Positions 46,823-57,041 of a stretch of DNA of 64,000 nt are shown here, in pieces (within the stretch, counting starts at the first letter, position 1; every line of letters starts with the position of its first letter). The translations under genes and the position numbers were made by a program. The notes below the pieces were generated by a model. That model saw nothing but the letters and a program-made list of their open reading frames with translations, did not search any database and had not been told where the DNA came from. Source of the stretch: Limonium bicolor (taxonomy: Eukaryota; Streptophyta; Magnoliopsida; Caryophyllales; Plumbaginaceae); NCBI GenBank assembly GCA_023374045.1, contig CM041778.1:96536839-96600838 (forward strand). The letters run 5' to 3'.

Positions 46823-48017
46823 CAAACACTTACAAAAAAAAATGTTTTAATTATATGACTATAGTAATCATATATACATATATATATGCCTATATACCCG
46901 TATGCATATATATGTAGTAATACACCATTGATGAAGTAATAATGGTAAGGAAGTAAGTAATTTTGTAAGAAAACAAGTTTGTGAGGTAGTAAAGAAAGAA
47001 TGGTTTTATAACCAAGTATGAATGTAAAGAAGTAGTAAGTATACATTGAAAGTATCAATGAGGGAGTAAGTTAGATCAATAATAGATCATTGATCATACT
47101 ACTTCATGTATGTATAGGAATCAATAGTTGATCTCCAAAGGAACCGGTAGAACGTATTCGACGGTGAACGGTATGATTTCCTCATGCCCTGTATCCTAAC
47201 TTGGTTACCCCGATTTGTGTGCTTATGTGATCACCAATAAGATAAATGCACGAATCGGACTTATATTGCACTTAATTGTGTTTGAACTATTTGTTCTTGT
47301 TTTATGCTCTTGAACATTTAGTTTGTATAATTCATGAAATGTATGAATGGAAATGAGTGTATGTGTAAGTATGAGTACTTGTGTATGTATGTATGTATGG
47401 AAGTAAGTATGGACTTCTACTAATTCCTAACAACCTAACTCCTAACATGTATTGAGTAAAATGGAATGAGTAGAAGCCCGATATAGTTTCGGCCACGCGT
47501 GAGGATAAGGAACCACAAGAGGTTGGAACCGAATCCTGGCTATGATCTTTTCCTTGGACCAATTCCTTTGTATGGGTAGCATCCTGGATTAGTGGGCCAC
47601 CCTAAAGCCCGGTGGTGGGAGTAGTATTCCCTCCCTGCCCGAGGTCATACCGACTTAACTGGAAGTAAAGTATGTAAGAAGTATGTATTGTATTTGTATT
47701 GGTCTTGACTATTGTAAGTCATTGACCCGGAGTAAAAGTATTGAACACCCGATTAACCCGGTGTGTAATGAGGCTAACAAGACCTTGTATGTATTGGAGA
47801 ATTGTATCTCCGTGATGCGGTGAGTATGGTAAGTATGAATGGTGACTTGATTGTCTTCCTTGTATGTATTGTATGTATTGAATGCATGTATGCTTGTGAA
47901 ATGAATGTATTGATTTGTATAAAGCATGTATGTATGTATGAATGAAACGAACCGCATGTACTCGACCAATTAGTTGGCGTACCCTCGCTAGTACGCGGGG
48001 TATGCGGTTATCATATG

Positions 48018-48042
48018 CAGCGTAAGCTGACCCCCTAGGGGG
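48018..48042 (+). other. GNRA hairpin plus CCCCC-TA-GGGGG palindrome (E5 5' LTR)
   Basis: CAGC-GTAA-GCTG, then CCCCCTAGGGGG. A T-run and TACTCCACAG, an acceptor-like site, follow within 20 bases. Confidence 0.7.
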
Positions 48043-48529
48043 AATGTTTTTACTCCACAGGTACCCGCGAGGCGTGAAGGTAAGTAAGGGCAGCATGTGA
48101 TTCTTTTTGGAGTAGTTAGTAGGAATTGGAATAGTGTACCGAGTTGTACACGGCTAGAGCCTTTTGAGTAGCCGGTGTACCATGTGGTACACCTTTTTGG
48201 ACATTGAACTCTTAATTGGATAGTAAGGAGAGGTGTATAAACTCTTCATTTTTGGGAAGTAGTCATGGAATGTAATTGCCTAACTTGGATACTCGGTAAT
48301 CAAATGTAAGTAAGTATTTGCATTGTAAAGTATGTAGTATGTATTTGGTTTATTCTAATCGTCAGACCGATACAGTAAGTAGTAGTAGCCTTGTTAACCT
48401 TGGATGGTTAACGGCGTTGTATCACCCGCCGGGAGTAAGTAAGTAAGCAAGTATTCCGCTGCGAGTAAGGTAAGTATGGGAACGATTAAAGGATTATGAA
48501 AGGATTAGCGGTTGGGGTGTTACAAAAAG

Positions 48530-48557
48530 TGGTATCAGAGCGAAGTATCGCTCTGAT
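48530..48557 (+). promoter_or_regulatory. E5 primer-binding site within a perfect hairpin
   Basis: TGGTATCAGAGCG is complementary to the Met-tRNA 3' end. ATCAGAGCGA (48534-48543) pairs with TCGCTCTGAT (48548-48557). The right arm repeats part of the tRNA 3' end (GCTCTGAT), so it competes with the primer. Confidence 0.9.
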
Positions 48558-48600
48558 GATTAGAATCTTAAGAGTAGTGATTACCGAGTTAGGATTTCAA

Positions 48601-48614
48601 CCGTCTTAAGACGG
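48601..48614 (+). other. 14-bp perfect palindrome in the E5 leader
   Basis: CCGTCTTAAGACGG lies 150 bp before the gag start. It could act in RNA dimerisation or packaging, but nothing beyond symmetry supports that. Confidence 0.6.
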
Positions 48615-48750
48615 ATATTTAGAAACCTAACTAGGAACTACCGTTAGCAATAACGGATACCACTAACGTCTGCAAAGACGATACCATTGCTTGAATGAAG
48701 ACCATGAGGTCATAGTATCACAACATCTAATGTAATCCACACTTGTTCAG

Positions 48751-50220
48751 ATGTCAGGACGAGGTCGAGGCCGACCTAGAGGAGAGACATCTGATGGACC
48801 GGGCGCGCAGACGATAGCTGAGATCGTCGCCGCCACGGTAGCGCAGATGCTACCGCAAGTAATAACGGCTGTACAGCACAACAAAACACAGCACACAGCA
48901 GCAGCAGCAGCAGCAGCCCGACCCACCTCATCCCCGAGAAACGAATTGGGTAAAGCTGTCGCCGACCTTCGACCTGCTTGCTTTAGAGGCGAGAGCGACC
49001 CCGCCAAGCTCGAGGCCTACCTCTCCGAGATGGAGACGGCCTTCGAGACACTTGAGACTCCCGCTGGAGTTCGAGTGAGGATAGCTGCGTACTACCTCAA
49101 AGACGCGGCTATGGACTGGTGGAAGCTCGTTAAGGCCGAGCACATAGCTGACCCTGCTTTCGGATGGGAAGCATTCACCCTCTCTTCTCCGATCTAAGTA
49201 CTACCCCGAGCATGTCAAGACCAAGAAAAGGCTTGAGCTCGATGCACTAAAAATGACCGAGAAGATGACGGTTGATGAATATTACCGCACCTTCACCTCT
49301 CTTCTCCGACTTCTACCCGACCTTGGGTATACCGGCCAAGTCTTGGTCGACCGCTTCTACGGCGGATTGAGCCATCGACTCCGGTATGGCATGGGCTTCA
49401 CTCGGTTTACCTCCCTTCAGGTAAACAAGTTGAACCCTTAAAAAGCCATGAGTAATGTGAATTAGTATTCCCGTATGTAAATGTAACCTAATGCCTAAGT
49501 AATTCAGGAGTGTTACCACCACTGCATCTCGAGTTGAGATCACCTGCCAGCTGAGAGATGAGGAACAAGCGCTGAAGCGCAAGGTGAGCGGCAAGGGTAA
49601 CCCCTCCGATGAACAAAACCAATCCAAACCCTGGAAGAAAAGGAAGGGGAAGCACTCCCACCAGCAGAAAATACATCCGGAGACGGCGGTGCCCATGCTG
49701 AGAAGGGCAAGGCAACTGAGCCATTACAGATTGCCTACACCGCACCAGTGGCAGCGAAGCCACTGAGGTCTCAGCCCTACAGGGGTAAGAAACCGAAACC
49801 GAATTAGTACACTTGTGAATTGTAAGTATATAGAGTATTGTAAGTATACCAAACCTTGCTAACTGGAAAGCTATAGGTTCTGGATTTGGCCAAGGAAAGA
49901 ACCAATCTGATGGCCGCAGCTACATCTGCCGTAACTGCAACAAGGATCATCCCGGCACAGATTGCCAAGGAAGGGAGATCCGCTGCTTCACTTGTCAGAA
50001 ACCGGGCCACCGTGCCAATGCATGCCCGGAGAATTCTAAGCCCAAGGGCAACTACCAGGGCTACAAGCAGCGTGAGGCAAGGAGGTTGCATCTGGCGATG
50101 CTCATGCCCAGCACACCTCACAGGGACAGGGGTCCCGAGGTCCGCAGAAGGGCGCACCGCAGAGGCAGCCGGCCTTACACATCATAGACCGTGATGGGAC
50201 CGGGACTAAGTCCGGCCCAG
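48751..50220 (+). CDS. E5 gag, three exons
   Basis: Start ATG at 48751 (MSGRGRGRPRG). The first exon (48751-49420) has an Ala-rich stretch and the capsid-like core (FRGESDPAKLEAYLSEMETA, AAYYLKDAAMDWWK, KYYPEHVKTKKRLELDAL, MTVDEYYRTFTSLLR). Exon 2 (49508-49784) continues with RVEITCQLRDEEQALKRK and a basic stretch. Exon 3 (49877-50220) has two zinc knuckles, CRNCNKDHPGTDC (C-x2-C-x3-H-x4-C) and CFTCQKPGHRANAC (C-x2-C-x4-H-x4-C). Gag packages the RNA and forms the particle. Single-base shifts occur near 49180, 49510, 49670 and 50100. Intron removal reconnects the expected domain order. Exon 3 ends in phase 1 before GTAACC. Confidence 0.88.
49421..49507 (+). other. gag intron 1 (87 bp)
   Basis: Donor CTTCAG|GTAAAC, acceptor AATTCAG. 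The intron has in-frame stops, and the gag family sequence continues on its two sides. A CTAAT branch-like word lies in the 3' half. Confidence 0.7.
49785..49876 (+). other. gag intron 2 (92 bp)
   Basis: Donor ACAGGG|GTAAGA, acceptor GCTATAG, with a GCTAAC branch-like word upstream. Joining the flanks keeps the frame from PYRG to SGFGQG just before the zinc knuckles. Confidence 0.75.
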
Positions 50221-50377
50221 GTAACCACTGTAACCTTTAATCCTTGAAGAGCATGACTAAGTATTAAAGTAATTGTATGAATGAAAGCATGAATGCGTAA
50301 GTACTTGAAGTATGAAATTGAGCATGAATAAGTAACATGGAAGTATGTATTGAGCATGAATGAATTAGTAAGCCTAG

Positions 50378-51146
50378 AACTCATTCTAGATGAATTTACC
50401 ACCTTAGGGAAATTCCATATCTGTTACCCAATACCTTCAAACTCACCTCATGAAGAGACCGACATCGCCAACCACCACTTCAACAACGAACAGTGTCAGG
50501 TCATCCGCCCAGGTATGATCTTATTAAAAGGATACCTGACACCCAAGCACAAATTTCAATCATCCGACGATGCAACGAGTTAGGAACGGGTCCAGGAGGA
50601 TTTTATACACCCGAATTCCCCGGTGGAGCTACAATGAAGCTGAAAATGATGTGCTTGGGAAAGGACTGGAACCCTTATACCAAGACATACCAAACAACGC
50701 GAGCAGGAGACGGAGCAACACCTCCAGCAATACCCCCAGAATTCCAAACGCTTGTCACACAAGCTGTAGAAATTGCACAACAGTGTGAAGATGAACCAAT
50801 CCCTGCACTTGAAGCAGATCTGTGTATCGTCAACTTCTATGAGAAAGAAGGACGACTTGGCTTACACCAAGACAAGGACGAGACAGCGGAATCTCTTGAA
50901 CTAGGAGTGCCCGTAGTGTCTTGGTCCATTGGTGATGACGCCGTATTCTTGTATAGCGAGCGGAAGCGTGTGGACCTCGCAGAGAAATTGGTATTGAGAT
51001 CAGGAGATGTTCTAATCATGGGTGGAAAATCAAGGTTGCTGTATCACGGGATCCAGAAGATCAAGTTGAATACGGCACCACCGGCAATAATCAATGCCAC
51101 ACACATGATACCAGGACGCCTGAACCTTACCTTTAGAAAGTATTAA
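50378..51146 (+). CDS. AlkB-like 2-oxoglutarate/Fe(II) dioxygenase (ALKBH1 type)
   Basis: The main frame (50493 to stop TAA at 51144-51146, 217 codons) has the full AlkB set: NFY (N114, Y116 of this frame), the Fe ligands H125 and D127 in LGLHQDKDE, H185 in RLLYHG, and the 2-oxoglutarate-binding R209 and R215 in GRLNLTFR. CNELGTGPGGFY and KMMCLGKDWNP resemble the N-terminal part of ALKBH1 proteins. The upstream part (IRPGMILLKGYL, GKFHIC) is in another frame, shifted by one missing base near 50545. AlkB enzymes oxidatively remove methyl groups from nucleic acids; ALKBH1 relatives act on tRNA m1A and have been linked to DNA 6mA. It lies between gag and protease in sense orientation. Retention of every catalytic residue in an element full of small shifts suggests recent or ongoing function. 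The exon start at 50378 is inferred from the in-phase acceptor; a separate internal start is possible. Confidence 0.9.
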
Positions 51147-51215
51147 TCTTGTAGTAGCATGTAATCCAGTAGTAACGTGTATTAGAGACACAGTATGTAT
51201 GATGGTTGGTTATTC

Positions 51216-51221
51216 AATAAA
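51216..51221 (+). promoter_or_regulatory. AATAAA polyadenylation signal after the AlkB-like ORF
   Basis: AATAAA lies 70 bases after the AlkB stop and 66 bases before the pol acceptor. It would let a Gag-AlkB transcript end before pol. Confidence 0.5.
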
Positions 51222-51287
51222 AGCAGTGTTGGTTATTAATTCCACTTGCGTTCCACCATCTTTACTTATAATCTCATGAATCAATAG

Positions 51288-52775
51288 GTTGTGGACTCGG
51301 TACCGAAGGTAACCTGAGCATCCTCACCGAAGAACAAGCCGGCAAGAGCGGCACCATTCTAACGGGAACATTCCCAGTAAACGGCATCGAAGCCTCAGTA
51401 TTATTCGACTCCGGCGCCTCTCACACCTTCATATCGCCATCTCTTGCGAAGAAGTTGGGGCTAGATGCGGATGAGCTACCGAACTTCTTGGTTACTCTCC
51501 CATCGAAGGAGCGGGTACAATGTACCAAGTATTACAAATCAGCCACCATTCAAATCAAAGGTGAAGCGTTTCCCATTTCCTTCATTGAATTCAACGGATT
51601 GGGATTCGACTTAATTATTGGAATGAACTGGTTGGAGCGGCACAAGGGGAGAATCCTATGCGCCGAGCACCGATTGCTGCTCAAGAGTCCATCTGGGGTC
51701 ACTGTTTCATACCGCCAGAGACCGAGAGAGCCTTCAACTACAGTCATCTCCGCCATGGCAATGTATCGGGAGCTCAGAAAAGGGCATGAAGTGTATTTAT
51801 GTCACGTGCAAGACCTGGAGAGAGATCCAGAGTTCAGTGACGAGGTAGCAGTAGTCTCAGAATTCCCTGATGTATTTCCGAAAGAGCTACCTGGTATGCC
51901 ACCACAGAGGGCGGTAGAATTTGAAATCGATCTTGTACCGGGTACTGGTCCCATCGCTAGGGCACCATACCGTATGGCACCGGCAGAAATGGCAGAACTC
52001 AAAGAACAGCTACATGATCTTCTCGACAAAGGGTTTATACGCCCGAGCGTATCACCCTGGGGAGCACCGGTCCTCTTCGTGAAGAAGAAGGACGGTAGTC
52101 TCCGCCTCTGCATCGACTACCGCAAATTGAATGCGGTCACCGTAAAGAACAAGTACCCATTGCCACGCATCGACGACCTGTTCGATCAGTTGAAGGGAGC
52201 ATCCGTCTTTTCTAAGATTGATCTCCGATCCGGTTACCACCAAATTGCTATCAAAGAGCAAGACATTCAGAAAACAGCATTCCGAACAAGATATGGCCAC
52301 TACGAATTCACGGTGATGCCATTCGGTTTGTCTAATGCACCAGCCAAATTCATGGACCTAATGAATCGGTTATTCAGTGATCAGCTGGACACTTCAGTAG
52401 TAGTATTCATTGACGACATTCTTGTGTATTCGAAGTCACCAGAAGAGCATGAAAACCATTTGAGAAAAGTACTTGAGACACTGCGCGAGAACCAGCTGTA
52501 TGCGAAGTTCTCCAAATGCGAGTTTTGGCTAGATCAGGTATCATTCCTCGGTCATGTCATCTCGAGCGCGGGCATTTCAGTAGATCCATCCAAAATTGAA
52601 GCAGTGCGATCATGGCCTAGACCTAAGACTGTTACCGACATCCGGAGCTTTCTTGGTTTAGCCGGTTATTACCGGAGGTTTGTAAAGGACTTCTCGAAAG
52701 TCGCTAAGCCCATGACGTCATTGATGAAGAAAGATGCACCCTTTGTATGGACAAAGGAGTGCGAGTATCCTTCAG
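51288..52775 (+). CDS. E5 pol part 1: protease and reverse transcriptase
   Basis: The exon begins in phase with gag exon 3. Protease active site DSGAS (about 51410), then GMNWL. RT follows with [28 protein letters not shown], the [20 protein letters not shown] block, [28 protein letters not shown], the catalytic [10 protein letters not shown] (FIDD in place of YIDD) and [11 protein letters not shown]. The thumb continues to FVWTKECE. The frame then shifts by one base near 52770 into RNase H. The enzyme cleaves Gag-Pol and copies the RNA into DNA. Confidence 0.95.
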
Positions 52776-53200
52776 AAATTAAAAGACTCATTGACCTCAG
52801 CGCCAATTCTCACACTTCCAGAGGGCACAGAGGGATTTGAGGTGTATTGTGATGCATCGGGCAAGGGCATGGGATGCGTACTCATGCAGCATGGCAAGGT
52901 AGTAGCCTATGCTTCTCGCCAGCTGAAAAAGCATGAGGAGAATTACCCGACACACGATTTAGAGTTAGGAGCCATTGTCTTCGCCTTGAAGATATGGCGA
53001 CACTATCTCTATGGGGTAAGCATCACCATCTACTCCGACCACAAAAGTTTACAGTACGTATTCACCCAGAAAGAATTGAACCTAAGGCAGAGGAGGTGGA
53101 TGGAGTTCCTCTCGGATTACGACATCAACCTCCAGTATAAAAAGGAGGGAGGCAAACGTAGTAGCCGACGCCCTGAGTCGTCGAGCACACTCGCTCCATT
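52776..53200 (+). CDS. E5 pol part 2: RNase H
   Basis: [20 protein letters not shown] is followed by the RNase H motifs: VYCDAS (Asp), [13 protein letters not shown] (Glu), [12 protein letters not shown] (Asp), and, after another 1-base shift near 53150, [10 protein letters not shown] (Asp). All four acidic residues are present, unlike the LINE copies in this window. It degrades the RNA strand and leaves the polypurine primer. Confidence 0.92.
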
Positions 53201-54662
53201 CGCTACTCGCTTCTTCTAGCTTGGTTGACGAGGTGCGAGACGCTCAGTTGAGCGACCCTTACTTCACAGAGATCACAGAAAATTACAGATGGTACCTTCG
53301 AGCGCCGAAAGTACGACTTCAAACTGCATGAAGATGGTCTGATCCGTTTGAATGGCAGATTATGCGTCCCCCGAAGCAATGCTGAGCTAAGGGATCGCAT
53401 TCTGCGAGAGTCACATTGTTCGACATTGCATGTCCATCCGGGAGCCTCTAAAATGTACAAAGACATGAAGAGGTACTTCTGGTGGTCAGGAATGAAGTCA
53501 GACGTGACTGAGTATGTTCTGAGGTGTCTCACATGCCAGAAGGTGAAGTTCGAGCACCGAAGACCGGGAGGAATGGTGCAATCCATGCCCATTCCGGAGT
53601 GGAAATTCCACGACATCTCCATGGATTTTGTTGTTGGACTCCCACCTGCTAGGGGAGGACTCAACATGATCTGGGTAGTAGTCGATCGCCTCACCAAGGT
53701 TGCCCGATTCATACCGATGAAGGACACCTGGAAGGTGGCGAAGCTCGCAGAGCTATTCGACAAGGAGATCATCCGACACCACGGAGTCCCAAAACCATTG
53801 TATCTGACCGCGACACCAGATTTCTTTCGAGATACTGGAGAGCGACACGGGAAGCGCTTGGTACTGAGTTGAAGCTTAGCACCGCCTTCCATCCACAGAC
53901 CGACGGTCAGACAGAAAGGACCATCCAAACACTAGAGGATATGCTAAGGGCATGTGCCTTAGACTTCCAGGGGAGCTGGATTGAGAAGCTTCATCTTATC
54001 GAGTTTTCGTATAACAATAGCTACCATGCTTCGATTAAGATGTCGCCATTCCAAGCTTTGTATGGTAGACCTTGCCGTACCCCGTTGTGTTGGGATGAGT
54101 CAAGCGAAGCGGTCATCATAGGACCGGAGTATTTGGAACAAGTACAAGCTGAGGTACAACAAATCCGAGCCAATATGAAGGCAGCCCAAGATAGACAGAA
54201 ATCCTATGCGGATGTGCGACGACGCGACCTTGAGTTCGCCGTGGGCGACCAAGTGTTCCTGCGTGTCTCACCTATGAAGGGTGTCTTTCGATTTGGCCAG
54301 AAGGGCAAACTGAGCCCGAAATTTGTAGGCCCGTATGCCATTACCGAGAGGATTGGAGCCGTAGCTTATAGGCTAGCATTGCCTGAAGAATTGGGCGTGT
54401 TCATGATGTCTTTCATGTATCACAACTCAAGAAATACATAGCCGATCCCTCTCATGTATTAGAACCCGAACATCTATCCCTAGAGCCGACGATGAGATAT
54501 GTCGAGACTCCACTGCGAATCCTTGATACCAAGACAAGAGACACTCGCCATAAATCTGTACGAATGGTGAAGGTCTTGTGGTCTAACCACGACGTCGAGG
54601 AAGCGACTTGGGAATTAGAGGACGCCATGAAGGCGAAGTACCCGAATTTATTTGTAGACTAG
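53201..54662 (+). CDS. E5 pol part 3: integrase, GPY/F module and chromodomain
   Basis: After shifts near 53285: FKLHEDGL, the zinc domain ([15 protein letters not shown] then CLTCQKVK), the core with ISMDF (first Asp), a second Asp in a region scrambled by a shift near 53815, and DGQTE (Glu). The C-terminal module reads [17 protein letters not shown]. After a shift near 54395 the chromodomain ends the protein ([27 protein letters not shown]) at TAG 54660-54662. It inserts cDNA, and the chromodomain steers site choice. Similar in sequence and layout to E6. Confidence 0.92.
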
Positions 54663-54687
54663 ATGTCTAGTATCCGTATAGCACGGA

Positions 54688-54720
54688 GGGTACGGGGCGT
54701 ACCCCTTTTAAGGGGGGTAG
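54688..54720 (+). promoter_or_regulatory. Internal stem-loop plus polypurine module (E5)
   Basis: GGGTACG-GGG-CGTACCC (54688-54704) then CTTTTAAGGGGGGTAG, 26 bases after the pol stop and about 460 bp before the 3' LTR. Same layout as in E1/E3/E7, with every stem pair preserved though most bases differ. Confidence 0.82.
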
Positions 54721-55143
54721 AGCCTTTTTGCTTTTGCATTGCTTCGGGTTAGCATTGCGTAGTATGTATGTATTGTAATTGTATTTTGGTTGGCACATGT
54801 AGTGCTAATTGTATTGTATTGGCACAAAGTAGTGCTAGTAGTATTTGGTATGTAGTACGATGTGTATGGTATGTATGTAATGAGTAATGCATTGTGTTGT
54901 ACGGTATATGACACGAATGACATTGTGAAGTATTGCGAATGTATTGTGGATTGTATGAATTGAATGAAGTATTGTGTATGGATTGAGTATTGCGTATGGT
55001 ATTTGAACTAAGTATGTGGCTTGGTATCTGAATTGCGTATGCTGGTAGTGTAAGAATTGTGAACACCTTGTAAGGTGGTAGTAGAATGTATTGTGGCAAT
55101 TGATTTGCCAAATGAGTAGAAATGGTAAACGGTAACCTTGAGC
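54721..55143 (+). other. E5 post-pol spacer without a gene
   Basis: Rich in GTATTG and GTATGT words; only low-complexity antisense frames. Confidence 0.6.
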
Positions 55144-55178
55144 AACTTTGAGGGCAAAGTTTCTTAAGGGGGGTAGAT
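55144..55178 (+). promoter_or_regulatory. E5 pre-PPT hairpin and polypurine tract
   Basis: AACTTTG-AGGG-CAAAGTT (55144-55161), then TCTTAAGGGGGGTAGAT and the LTR start at 55179. Confidence 0.88.
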
Positions 55179-57041
55179 TGAAATACCCCGTAATTAAAAA
55201 CAGTGATTAATTAGGCTAATTATATTTTAAAGGCTTAATTACACTTAAATAAATATGAGGGAACAAATCCCGAAGAAAACGGACCTTAAAATGGGTTAAA
55301 AGCATAAACGAACCTTAAAGCGCGTTTTTCGAGGAAACCGGGAAAACGTGACTTTAAGCGGGTCAAATAGACTCGTAACAATTTTGGTCAACTAAATAGT
55401 CACTAATAAATATTAGTGAAGCTTTAGAACCAATAAAATTAATTAAACGAGAAAATTCCGGAAAACGGGTACCGGTTAGTAAAAACTGTAACAACCGGAA
55501 GTTGTGGGGTGAGAGTGCAAATAAACAAACTTAGTGTGTCCACTTTGCAATAAAAATTAAAATCTCTGTGTGTGTGTGCATATGGGCCGGCCAGCCTCCC
55601 CTCTCACTCCACTCCCTTTATTTTGTAACTCACAAGAAGACAAGAATAAGAAAGAAAAGAACTCTCTCTCCTACCTCTCCTCATCCCATCACAACCTCCC
55701 TCCTTCCTCCTCTGAATTTCTCCCTTCTTCCACCGATCTCCCATGGAGATTTAGAAACCTCACACAACCTCACTTCTCTCCTTGTTGTGTCTCATCCCTT
55801 GCCCAAAAATTATAAAATTATACCACTAGAATCCCCTTGCAAGGAGAACATTTCATCTTTCAAAAATCGAAAAGACCACTTTCATTTTATGGGTGTTCAC
55901 CATTTGAAGATTCAAGTCCCATTAGAAGCACCTTCACCTCCTTATCATCTTGAGGTAAAAAGAAGTTCGAAAATCCATTGTTTCTAGCTCTCATTGGCAT
56001 TTTAAGAATTTTCAGTTTTTGAACTCTTGGCCTTCTTTGTTCCAGCCGATTTTGGCTCTTTGTTGGGCTAGAAATCTTGTTCTCTTGCTAGTCAAGAACT
56101 TCATCCATCATTGGAAGGTAACACTCTTTTCTAAACCCTAAAACTTAAATTCTAGGGTTAGTAAAAATGAATGCTAAATGGTATTGTGTATGTATTATGT
56201 GCTGTAGCACTTTGTGTGTGGGAAACCCATTGGGACCGAGAACAAAGAGAAGAAGGAAGAGAAGGAAAGGAAAGAAAAGAAAACTAGCAAGACAAGGTAA
56301 AGCCTTTACCTTGAGTAGTTTGTATTGTGTATTGTAACAGTTTTTGAGTAGTAAAATGAGTATGAATTGAGTATATGAGTATGAGTAATTGTAGTATGAT
56401 GATAATGAATTGTAACAGTTTTGAAGTTTTTTAATGAAGTTTAAAAGCTTGGGAAAACATTGGGTAGTATGTGTATATGTGCAGGAATTTTATGTGTTGT
56501 AGTAGTATTGAATGGGTATAATGTATTGTGTAACAGGTTGTGAGAATGAGAATGTGTGAGCTGAAATAGTGTGTGGAGAATGTTAAAAATATAGGGGAGA
56601 CCATGTCAAATTTGTGTAGAAAGAGAGGACTTAAGTTGTGTAGAAGAGGAAGTATTTGGAGAGTTTAAAAGGAGTGTTTTTGTAGTTGTAACAGATTTTG
56701 AAAGAGGTATGTTAAGGGAATGGAACTAGGATGTGAGTAATGCATTTTGGATGCTAGGAGTAGCATTAGTTGAAGGAGTATTGAAGTGTAAGGGTTAAGT
56801 AAAAATCTGTAGCATAAAAAGAAGAAACAAAATCTGTAGCATAAGTGTGAGGAAACTAGTATAAGTGTTGAAAATGTAATGAGGAAAATGTGTAAGTAAA
56901 TGTAAGGATTGAGTAGTAAGTTTGGTGGATGAATTAAGGTGATTTAGAGTGTTAAATAGTACTAAATCATGTTAGGATGTATGTAGGAAGAGTAGGGAAG
57001 CAATGGGTGAAATTGGGAAAAAAAATAAATCTGTAGCAATG

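Larger units (their letters stand above)
44527..48524 (+). repeat. E5 5' LTR, 4.0 kb
   Basis: TGAAATACCCCGTAATT start, GGGGTGTTACA end. Shares with the E1 and E3 LTRs the CGCGTTTTTCGAGG block, a pyrimidine-rich leader block (44940-45180), TCTGTAGCATAA words, a hairpin array, a GNRA hairpin and GTATGT repeats. Differs from its 3' partner mostly by 1-base indels. Confidence 0.92.
50221..51287 (+). other. gag-pol intron 3 (1067 bp) containing the AlkB-like ORF
   Basis: Donor GGCCCAG|GTAACC. Distal acceptor ATCAATAG at 51287 joins gag in phase to the protease (TKSGPG to [10 protein letters not shown]). A nearer acceptor, AGCCTAG at 50377, would join gag in the same phase to the AlkB-like sequence. 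Both acceptors fit a phase-1 donor. Confidence 0.7.
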
